From positions 1 through 32,422 of the forward strand of contig JAAXQN010000264.1 of the NCBI GenBank assembly GCA_012974305.1: a stretch of 32,422 nt of DNA. The letters run 5' to 3'. Both the position numbers and the translations under genes were made by a program. This document shows positions 26,494 through 32,422 of this stretch, one piece after another (the stretch's first letter is position 1; each line of letters opens with the position of its first letter). Source of the DNA: Candidatus Methylomirabilis sp. Lineage in GTDB: Bacteria > Methylomirabilota > Methylomirabilia > Methylomirabilales > CSP1-5. The notes under the pieces were generated by a model that saw nothing but the letters and a program-made list of their open reading frames with translations, was not told the DNA's origin and made no database searches.

Positions 26494-26949
26494 ATGCGTG
26501 AGAGCCCAATGGTGTTAACCGCAAGCAGAATCGTAAGGGCAATCTTGATCTCCGCGATGGTTCTTTCCCTCGCAGCGTGTAGCTTCGCAGAGAGCAAGGA
26601 CGCGGCAGAGCAATCGGCAAATGTGCTGTATCACACCGTCGCGACAGGAGACATGGACGCGGTCATGGATCTCTATTCAGATCGGTTCTACCAGGAGACC
26701 AGCAGAGAAGAATGGGATCGGATTCTACACGGCGTCCACGATAGGCTGGGTGACTATCAGGGCCACGAACTGGTCAATTGGAAGATTTGGACGGGGGTAA
26801 GTACCGAAGTCACTGGCACACCTACCACCCTGGTTTATAATGTTCAGTATTCCAAGTATGACGCCACGGAACAGCTCGTCTTCTTGGCAACCAATCAACC
26901 AAAACTCGTTGGGCATCATTTCAATTCCAAGGGGTTGCTGTTAGACTGA
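26494..26949 (+). CDS. Small lipoprotein, possible DUF4019-like
   Basis: A 151-residue predicted lipoprotein. The signal peptide ends in the lipobox LAAC (RAILISAMVLSLAAC). The mature part begins with a helix and a 'GDMDAVMDLYSDRFYQETSREEW' stretch, followed by beta-strands (TTLVYNVQYSKYDATEQLVFL), a pattern seen in DUF4019 and related NTF2-like exported proteins; the assignment is tentative. The start is uncertain: ATG 26494 or ATG 26509 both fit a signal peptide, and the ORF-track start 26449 is too long. GC is lower than in the core genes. Confidence 0.65.
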   Translation: MRESPMVLTASRIVRAILISAMVLSLAACSFAESKDAAEQSANVLYHTVATGDMDAVMDLYSDRFYQETSREEWDRILHGVHDRLGDYQGHELVNWKIWTGVSTEVTGTPTTLVYNVQYSKYDATEQLVFLATNQPKLVGHHFNSKGLLLD

Positions 26950-27037
26950 TGTACTAGACCTAAGCCCCACCATGGCTGCTCTACTACATCATCGTCAGAC
27001 GGAACCACACCCCCAGATCTCTCCTACCCCCCTGCCG

Positions 27038-27607
27038 ATGCACCGAACAACATTAGTCATCACGCTAATGATCGTTGCAGCAATTAATACTGTCTCAGCC
27101 GAGGAGCAAACAGACGGAGGAAGATCAAGGGAATCACACATCATTCGCCTGCAGCCCAGTGCATTTGCTCAACTCCCGACTCAGATTGTTCGGCCGTTGC
27201 AAGAGCAAGGCTGCACTATCCCACAAAGCTTCGTAGATCCACAACCTCACAATGTTGTGCAGGGAGAGCTTCGAAGAAAGGGTCAGATGGATTGGGCGGT
27301 TCTTTGTTCAAGAGATGGTCATTCTTCTATTCTCGTGTTTGGGAATAGTTCCCCGACCAGGATTACTGAAATATCCAGACGATCAGATGGGATCTTTGTG
27401 CAAGGCATCGGCGGTGGGAAGCTTGGATATTCTCGGCGCATCGGGATTGTCGGGAAGCAGTTTATCATTGGACACTATAGGGCCTACGGGGGTCCTGAAC
27501 CTCCCAGAATTTATCATCAGGGTATCGACGACGCCTTCCTCGAGAAGGCTTCGGTGGTCCACTACTACCACGGGGGTCGGTGGCTTGAATTGACCGGCGC
27601 GGACTAA
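27038..27607 (+). CDS. Secreted protein of unknown function
   Basis: A 189-residue predicted periplasmic protein. I placed the start at ATG 27038, where a signal peptide begins (HRTTLVITLMIVAAINTVSAEE); the track start 26972 adds 22 residues with no function seen. The mature part has LPTQIVRPLQEQGCTIPQSF, QGELRRKGQMDWAVLCSRDG and SSILVFGNSS, a pattern I recall from exported hypothetical proteins in Acidobacteria and similar lineages, but no function is known. No Shine-Dalgarno is visible at either start. It follows the lipoprotein gene on the same strand. Confidence 0.65.
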   Translation: MHRTTLVITLMIVAAINTVSAEEQTDGGRSRESHIIRLQPSAFAQLPTQIVRPLQEQGCTIPQSFVDPQPHNVVQGELRRKGQMDWAVLCSRDGHSSILVFGNSSPTRITEISRRSDGIFVQGIGGGKLGYSRRIGIVGKQFIIGHYRAYGGPEPPRIYHQGIDDAFLEKASVVHYYHGGRWLELTGAD

Positions 27608-27635
27608 TCGCACGCCATGGCAGGCGGAGGTGAAA

Positions 27636-28997
27636 ATGCCTCACCAAAGAATTCCAAAGAACACCAAAACAAAAAAGAGCCAGGGAGCCCTGCGTCTGCC
27701 GACGACCTACGCCAATCGTAAGAATGACAACGAAATATTTGCGGCGTGGCACAGCTACGTCGGACGATGGATTTCCCGTGACGAATTCGGTCAGGAAATA
27801 ATCTCAGTCGCTTTTACACCCCGCCTCCCGCGTCCGGGCAAGGATAAGCCCCATGGCACGCTCGCGGGATTTATCGCCGACGGGGAACACGAAGGTGTGC
27901 TTTTCTTCAAGAGCCTCGCTAATAAGACTCGTCGGGGTGAAACCGTTTTTATCAACGGTGATCTCTATAGGGCAGACAGGAATCTGACGCGCCTGCAAGC
28001 AACACTTCGCCTGGTGCCTCCTCACCACACACGCGGCAAGAAGCCTGGCAAAAAGCGCCTTGTCCTCCAACTCAAGAAAAAACGCAAAACAAAGAAATAT
28101 GTGCTTGAGTGGGTAGGAGCCGTGTCCGACACCGCACTGTCGACCGTGTGTATCATTGGCCACCGTGGCCTTGGTTTCGCCGGGCTAGACAATAGACCAA
28201 AAGCGCTATCCCGCGCCTGGTACTTTGGCGCCAGTGGCATCGAGTTTGATATCACGGTTCCCTATCAATACTCCTGGACAACCAATGGTGAGCAGTCTCG
28301 AATCCCGCTCCTGAATAGATTGATGGTCTACCATCCCCCGCTGCTGAACCAGACGTGCGACATAGACTCGATACCTGCAGAATTTTCACCACTCAAAAAT
28401 ATTTTTGAAAAACTGCAGACGTATTCGGTGCCGTTCGTCTATGTTGATCCGAAGCTCACATGGCTTTCTACGAACAATTTAAAGCAGGCACTGAAAAACA
28501 TCACCCGGTTTGCTCATCTACCCTTACGCCGGGGGAGCAGCGTGATAGTGACCATAGCTGCATCTGATGATAGGTCAGGCAAATTTCTTAGCGGGTCGGA
28601 AGCGTTTCAATCACCACCCTATTTTGCAACGTCTCAGCTTTCCTGGACATTAGAATGGACGGAGGTGGACAAGGCCAGGGACATTCTTGCTCGAGCCAAG
28701 AAACATCCAACTACCCTCTCGTTCAACCTCACCGAAATTGATGGGAGCGTCAAATGGCCACTCATCGAATGGTTATTTAAAGATGTTTCCAAAAGGGACG
28801 AAAAAGCTATTCAGAAAAAATCCCAAATCCTGGTCTTTTGGACAGCAAACGACGATGATCACTTCAGGGGTTCACTGGGTGTGGCAAAAGACCGAGAACG
28901 TATGGGGAGGTCTGGGGAGCCGGGAGAAATTGGAATCATGACGGATGCTCCCCACCGATTGGCTTATTGGTTGGCAACGCAGAGAAAATACAAGTAG
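27636..28997 (+). CDS. GDPD-like phosphodiesterase with an extra N-terminal domain
   Basis: A 453-residue protein. The first ~165 residues are a basic, beta-rich domain I cannot assign. From residue 174 a glycerophosphodiester phosphodiesterase-like barrel begins: HRG (H176-G178), E203 and D205 (IEFDI) at the exact family spacing of 27 and 29 residues, and H233 (VYHPP), placed later than usual because of a ~15-residue insertion. The end GIMTDAPHRL matches the family's last-strand motif. GDPD enzymes split glycerophosphodiesters with a metal ion; the substrate here is open. No signal peptide. ATG 27636 follows ggaggtga directly. GC is lower and Lys codons are AAA-rich compared with the neighbours, hinting at acquisition. 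Confidence 0.65.
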   Translation: MPHQRIPKNTKTKKSQGALRLPTTYANRKNDNEIFAAWHSYVGRWISRDEFGQEIISVAFTPRLPRPGKDKPHGTLAGFIADGEHEGVLFFKSLANKTRRGETVFINGDLYRADRNLTRLQATLRLVPPHHTRGKKPGKKRLVLQLKKKRKTKKYVLEWVGAVSDTALSTVCIIGHRGLGFAGLDNRPKALSRAWYFGASGIEFDITVPYQYSWTTNGEQSRIPLLNRLMVYHPPLLNQTCDIDSIPAEFSPLKNIFEKLQTYSVPFVYVDPKLTWLSTNNLKQALKNITRFAHLPLRRGSSVIVTIAASDDRSGKFLSGSEAFQSPPYFATSQLSWTLEWTEVDKARDILARAKKHPTTLSFNLTEIDGSVKWPLIEWLFKDVSKRDEKAIQKKSQILVFWTANDDDHFRGSLGVAKDRERMGRSGEPGEIGIMTDAPHRLAYWLATQRKYK

Positions 28998-29122
28998 GCG
29001 CCGCACTGTCGCCCTCTCATCAGCTACCTCGACTCCAGTACTCTCCCCCTTCCGTTCAACCCATGACTCCTTGCTTTGCATAGGTGCGTGTGGTATGAGA
29101 AATGGAACACCCGTTAGCGCTT

Positions 29123-29134
29123 CCACAATTGTGG
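29123..29134. promoter_or_regulatory. Perfect 12-bp palindrome, possible operator
   Basis: CCACAATTGTGG is a perfect 12-bp palindrome about 55 nt upstream of the 106-residue gene. Operator function is a guess from symmetry and position; the rest of the 28998-29188 gap shows nothing clear. Confidence 0.3.
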
Positions 29135-29188
29135 CCGGTGATCAGGAACTAAACAACACGTAAGGGCCGGAAGGAGGAGATATAAAAC

Positions 29189-29509
29189 ATGGCACTCTTT
29201 GGTATATATGCAAGCCACACAACTGAGTCGTGTCCGTTGAATAACATCAATACGGCGAAAGGTCTTTTACAGCTCACAGCATCCGACGTCGAATCACTGA
29301 CAAAAAAATACAAAATCAACACAATTCTTGGCCAATACCATTCAGCGCTCGAACACACATTTATCTGGATCGTTGACGCCGAAAACCCTCATTTAATCCA
29401 ACAATTTTGTCTCGCCGCAAAGATCGCATCCTTCAACAAAATCACAATCGTCCCCTTGATAACATTCAACGAGGCGCTTGAGGAAGTCAAAAGAATCCAT
29501 TCACTCTAA
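29189..29509 (+). CDS. Small alpha/beta protein of unknown function (106 residues)
   Basis: A 106-residue protein without signal peptide or membrane segment. It starts ALFGIYASHTTESCPLNN and ends in KITIVPLITFNEALEEVKRIH, giving a beta-alpha-beta pattern suggestive of a dimeric ferredoxin-like fold; related small proteins beginning with 'CPLNN' occur in archaea and bacteria as far as I recall, without known function. The ribosome binding site is excellent (ggaggag, 9 nt spacing). Codon use is AT-richer than in the flanking core genes. Confidence 0.75.
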   Translation: MALFGIYASHTTESCPLNNINTAKGLLQLTASDVESLTKKYKINTILGQYHSALEHTFIWIVDAENPHLIQQFCLAAKIASFNKITIVPLITFNEALEEVKRIHSL

Positions 29510-29639
29510 AAATTCTTCCTCCTTTCTCGGCATCCTGCTGCCTCACATGTAATGGTATTCCCGGACGTCCTTCGTGCGAGGGTCACTTTCCCCCACGAGA
29601 ACGGCAACCGGCCACCCCCTAATGTGGAGGACCCTTGTG

Positions 29640-30740
29640 ATGCGAACATATCGGATGCACATTATGACAGGTGCGCTGACCGCTGTGCTGCTGGTGCTTG
29701 CGACGGGTGCCACGCTTGCCCAGGCGTTCGAATTACAGTGGCTCGGACACGCTGCCTACAAGATCACTACGCCAGGTGGCAAGGTGATCCTCGTGGACCC
29801 TTTCATTACCAAGAATCCGAAGACGCCCCAAGCACTCAAGGATCTAAACAAGCTTGACAAGGTGGACCTTATCCTCGTCACCCACGGGCACGGTGACCAT
29901 GTGGGCGATACGGCTGCGATCGCAAAGATGAAGGGAGCCAGGGTGGGCATGAATGCCGACATGGGACACACCTTTGCGTCCCTCGGCTGGGTACCGTATA
30001 CACAATTGCTTCGATTCAACAAAGGCGGACCGGTCTCGCCGCTCGGCCCCGAGATCAAGATCACCATGGTACGGGCCGAGCACAGCTCGGAAATCCGTCA
30101 CGTGGACCCCACCACAAAAAAAATAACGATGTACCCGGGGGGAGAGCCCTGCGGTTACATCATCGAGCTAGAGAATGGCTTCAAGATCTACCATGCAGGC
30201 GACACCGGCATCTTCGCCGACATGAAATTCATCGGCGAGTATTACAGGCCGGATCTGGCCCTACTTCCCATCGGGGGGCATTTCACCATGGATCCGGCCG
30301 ACGCCGCATACGCAGTCCGAAATCTCCTGAAAACAAAAACAGTCATTCCCATGCATTACGGAACCACCAAACTCCTCAAGGGAACACCTACTGCATTCAA
30401 AGAAGCACTCGCGGGCTCCTCAACGCGGGTCATCGTAAGGAAAACATGTGAAATTAGGGCCATTACCACCACGGGCTCTGGGCCTTCCCTGATTTGGCAT
30501 GGAGCCTGCCTTGTCTTGTGCTCACCGATAGACTTCGCCGTGAATCAGAAACGAAATCCCTTATCGACACCAACGGGGCTGAGGAGGATCTCGCTATGGC
30601 ACTTTGGAAGGAATACCCGCGGAAAGAACAACTTTCGGTGGAGACCGACCATTCCGAGGAGACCCCGTCGCGTCCCGAGCTCCGCTACCGCGTGGAGGAA
30701 CGCTCGCAGTCAACGGAATCCTTCATTGGTGCCGGGCTGA
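29640..30740 (+). CDS. Exported UPF0173-type metallo-beta-lactamase-fold hydrolase with out-of-frame tail
   Basis: A signal peptide (MTGALTAVLLVLATGATLAQA) is followed by a UPF0173/UlaG-like hydrolase domain: ELQWLGHAAYKITTPGG, THGHGDH (metal site), RAEHSS, HAGDTG and MHYGTT, in the family order. The family domain should end near residue 266-272 (GSSTRVIV). The ORF instead continues ~100 residues of unrelated, Arg/Pro-rich sequence and overlaps the next gene by 145 nt in a different frame. In another frame a stop (30449-30451) lies just after this point, so a 1-nt indel near 30435-30440 has probably removed the natural stop. The start is ATG 29640 (ggagg 9 nt upstream). Confidence 0.8.
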   Translation: MRTYRMHIMTGALTAVLLVLATGATLAQAFELQWLGHAAYKITTPGGKVILVDPFITKNPKTPQALKDLNKLDKVDLILVTHGHGDHVGDTAAIAKMKGARVGMNADMGHTFASLGWVPYTQLLRFNKGGPVSPLGPEIKITMVRAEHSSEIRHVDPTTKKITMYPGGEPCGYIIELENGFKIYHAGDTGIFADMKFIGEYYRPDLALLPIGGHFTMDPADAAYAVRNLLKTKTVIPMHYGTTKLLKGTPTAFKEALAGSSTRVIVRKTCEIRAITTTGSGPSLIWHGACLVLCSPIDFAVNQKRNPLSTPTGLRRISLWHFGRNTRGKNNFRWRPTIPRRPRRVPSSATAWRNARSQRNPSLVPG

Positions 30741-31075
30741 CCTTCGAGGGGAAAATCCAGGGAGCAGGCCATTTACGGCTTGCCGGCCGCTTCGAGGGAA
30801 CCGTTCAGGTGGATGGTGATTTGAACATCGAGCCTGGCGCTCACATCTCCGGAGAGCTGCAGGCCGACACCGTCCGCGTGGGAGGGGAGATCCACGGGAA
30901 CATCCATGCGTCATCCCAGGTGCAGCTCATGCAGTCCGGGACGCTGATCGGAGATCTCCAAGCCGGGTCCTTGACGGTGGCAGCGGGGTCGCGCATGCGG
31001 GGAAAGGTCGAATTCGGGTGGGATGAGCGAGGACCGAGCCAGTATGGCATCAGCGAGGAAGGCGAGGCCGGGTGA
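30596..31075 (+). CDS. Bactofilin family protein (third in the window)
   Basis: A 159-residue bactofilin. A charged N-terminal tail (~45 residues) precedes the beta-helix repeats SFIGAGLTFEGKIQGAGHLRL, GRFEGTVQVDGDLNIEPGAHI and GEIHGNIHASSQVQLMQSG. ATG 30596 has gaggagg 8 nt upstream; the track start 30494 lies in the overlap with the previous ORF tail. Its stop overlaps the following zinc-ribbon gene (GTGATG), so the two are translationally coupled. It is distinct in sequence from the tandem pair at 8.8-9.7 kb. Confidence 0.9.
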   Translation: MALWKEYPRKEQLSVETDHSEETPSRPELRYRVEERSQSTESFIGAGLTFEGKIQGAGHLRLAGRFEGTVQVDGDLNIEPGAHISGELQADTVRVGGEIHGNIHASSQVQLMQSGTLIGDLQAGSLTVAAGSRMRGKVEFGWDERGPSQYGISEEGEAG

Positions 31076-31428
31076 TGACCGCAACATGGCGCTCCCCGCC
31101 CGGGGAGACCCGGACCTGCCCTCACTGTGAGGCGAAGATCCTCAGCAGTGCACCGATATGTCCTGCCTGCCACCGCCACCTGCACTTCGACGCGGTCAGA
31201 ACCGATCGTCCGGTCGCCCCTACCCTTTGCCCACTGCACGTTGAGGGCACCATCCAGCATCCGGGTACTGGTGAGCCGTGGGAATATGCCATCGTCGTCC
31301 AGATCCACGACGACCAAGGGGAGACGATCTCCCGCCACGTGATGGGCGCCGGGGCCCTCCCCCCCGTAGCAAGCCGAACCTTCACCGTGCGGGTGGAGGT
31401 CTTTGCCCCCCAGAAGTCCGCCGTCTGA
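31075..31428 (+). CDS. Zinc-ribbon protein coupled to bactofilin
   Basis: A 117-residue protein. An N-terminal zinc ribbon (CPHC...CPACHRH, residues ~15-35) is followed by a ~70-residue beta-rich domain (HVEGTIQHPGTGEPWEYAIVVQ, TFTVRVEVFAP). ATG 31075 shares its A with the bactofilin stop (TGATG); GTG 31072 is an alternative. Function unknown; the coupling suggests it works with the bactofilin, perhaps as a regulator or membrane-proximal adaptor, but nothing in the sequence proves it. Confidence 0.75.
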   Translation: MTATWRSPPGETRTCPHCEAKILSSAPICPACHRHLHFDAVRTDRPVAPTLCPLHVEGTIQHPGTGEPWEYAIVVQIHDDQGETISRHVMGAGALPPVASRTFTVRVEVFAPQKSAV

Positions 31429-31436
31429 CAGGTGGG

Positions 31437-31465
31437 GTGACATTCGACCCTCGCGTTACTATATT
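31437..31465 (+). promoter_or_regulatory. Sigma70-type promoter for pcm
   Basis: GTGACA (31437-31442; 5/6), 17 bp, TATATT (31460-31465; 5/6). The predicted start is near 31472, where a GGAGGA/TCCTCC hairpin (31472-31490) would form the 5' end of the transcript. Confidence 0.6.
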
Positions 31466-31556
31466 CTTATTGGAGGAGTGGTGTTCCTCCTCGCCTCTCG
31501 TTTCCCCCTCCTGCGTCACAGAGCGAGGAGACGAACACGAACCTCGGAGGCCTTTC

Positions 31557-32246
31557 ATGGTAGTTTCTGTCAAGGACGATCCCTTTGTCCAGACCCGCAA
31601 GGGAATGGTGGAGCAGCAGCTCAAGGCTGAGGGGATCACTGACCCGCTGGTTTTAACGGCGATGGAGCAGATCCCTCGCCATCTCTTCATCCCCGAGCCT
31701 TGGCGTTATGAATCCTATGACAATTGTGCGGTCCCCATTGGAGAAGGCCAGACCATCTCGCAACCGTTCATGGTGGCCGTGATGACCCAGGCCCTCAATC
31801 TTCGGGGGGGCGAGAAGATCCTGGAGATCGGGACAGGTTCGGGCTACCAGGCGGCTATACTCGGGTGGCTCGCTAAGGAGGTCTATACCGTCGAGCGGAT
31901 CGAGCCCCTGGTCGAGAGAGCGAGGATTGTCCTTCATACCCTGGGCTTCGACAATGTCCACGTGAGACTTGGAGACGGGACCCTGGGGCTGCCCGAGGAG
32001 GCCCCCTTTGATCGGATCCTCATTACCGCTGGCGCTCCCGCTATCCCCCCTGCGTTGATGGAACAACTTGCCTGGGGAGGAATCTTAGTGGCCCCCATCG
32101 GCGACCATTGGATGCAGGAGCTCACGATCGTTGCCAAGGAAGAGGGGGGACTCAGAGTGAAACGGGGGGTGGCCTGTGTTTTTGTCCCCTTGATGGGCCA
32201 AGGGGGTTGGAGGCCGGGACCCCCGACCGGTCAAGAGGGTCCCTAG
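31557..32246 (+). CDS. pcm: Protein-L-isoaspartate O-methyltransferase
   Basis: A 229-residue repair enzyme that methylates L-isoaspartyl residues in damaged proteins using SAM. RKGMVEQQLKAEGITDPLVL, the characteristic IGEGQTISQPFMVAVMTQAL, motif I LEIGTGSGYQAAIL, YTVERIEPL and RILITAGAPAIPPAL are all present. The start is ATG 31557 with ggagg 6 nt upstream; the track start 31278 runs into the upstream gene. It has its own promoter. Confidence 0.95.
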   Translation: MVVSVKDDPFVQTRKGMVEQQLKAEGITDPLVLTAMEQIPRHLFIPEPWRYESYDNCAVPIGEGQTISQPFMVAVMTQALNLRGGEKILEIGTGSGYQAAILGWLAKEVYTVERIEPLVERARIVLHTLGFDNVHVRLGDGTLGLPEEAPFDRILITAGAPAIPPALMEQLAWGGILVAPIGDHWMQELTIVAKEEGGLRVKRGVACVFVPLMGQGGWRPGPPTGQEGP

Positions 32247-32285
32247 CCCGCATCCGGCACAATCCACGACGCACCAAGTAGTCGG

Positions 32286-32351
32286 CCGCCTGTCCAGGCG
32301 GAACGCCGTCCGAGAGGGCGTGTTGCTTTCTTTGACCTGCCCGCTAGCAGG
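32286..32351 (+). terminator. Three tandem hairpins after pcm, the middle one terminator-like
   Basis: CCGCCTG/CAGGCGG with a 2-nt loop (32286-32301), ACGCCgTC/GAgGGCGT (32303-32321) followed by gttgctttcttt, and CCTGC/GCAGG (32336-32351). The middle one probably ends the pcm transcript. Nothing else is recognised from 32247 to the end. Confidence 0.5.
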
Positions 32352-32422
32352 CAGACTATCCACCTTATCTCCGAGCCATCCTATTTTGGTTGCAGGAATC
32401 GGATTCTTCCTCATAATGAGGG

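Noticed and set aside
32085-32414. 109-residue minus-strand ORF at the window end
   Set aside because: Covers the three hairpins and the end of pcm in antisense; no recognisable motif.
32380-32422. Possible tRNA 3' end on the minus strand (CGATTCCTGCAACCA)
   Set aside because: No acceptor, D or anticodon arm could be assembled around it; coincidence is more likely.

Overview
The window is 32.4 kb of GC-rich, gene-dense bacterial chromosome with no rRNA, recognisable tRNA, CRISPR array, transposase or phage gene. Lipoproteins, three bactofilins, YajC and a SpoIID/LytB-type wall protein point to a diderm (Gram-negative-type) bacterium. The ruvCAB, DUF2905, spoIID, queA, tgt, yajC order and c-di-GMP genes (HD-GYP, PilZ) recall deep, mostly uncultured lineages such as NC10/Methylomirabilota, Nitrospirota or Deltaproteobacteria. 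That placement is inference from gene content only.

Left part (1-11.8 kb, mostly + strand). The window opens inside priA. A strong sigma70 promoter then drives a HEAT-repeat protein translationally coupled to an HD-GYP protein; the two share a related N-terminal domain. A small convergent HEAT protein follows. Next come a split glutamine-type NAD synthetase (separate nitrilase and synthetase genes overlapping by 4 nt), alanine dehydrogenase, two tandem bactofilins on the minus strand with an intrinsic terminator between them, a class III sirtuin, and a lipoprotein with C-terminal TPR-like repeats behind its own promoter.

Middle (11.8-23.7 kb). Two methyltransferase genes (+) converge on a long minus-strand series: yebC, ruvC, a small secreted protein, ruvA, ruvB, DUF2905, spoIID, queA, a zinc-ribbon protein with a degenerate NucS-like nuclease domain, tgt and yajC. 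This links Holliday-junction processing, queuosine tRNA modification and the Sec accessory subunit. Divergent from yebC is aroF (DAHP synthase). Its leader holds what looks like a classical transcription attenuator: a 23-codon leader peptide with a Trp-Arg-Phe-Tyr-Phe run, alternative pairings and an intrinsic terminator. This is the most interesting regulatory element I found.

Right part (23.7-32.4 kb). A sigma28 (FliA)-like promoter precedes a 55-residue Lys/Arg-rich protein, which converges on a small RRM RNA-binding protein. An alpha/beta hydrolase follows, then a PilZ gene whose promoter is followed at once by an intrinsic terminator. From about 26.4 to 29.5 kb lie poorly conserved exported or unusual proteins of lower GC by eye: a lipoprotein, a secreted protein, a GDPD-like phosphodiesterase and a 106-residue protein. 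The window ends with a periplasmic UPF0173-type metallohydrolase whose C-terminus runs out of frame into a third bactofilin, a zinc-ribbon protein and pcm.

Two families of imperfect palindromic intergenic repeats (each seen twice) mark operon borders. All calls rest on reading the sequence and the supplied translations; no database search was run.
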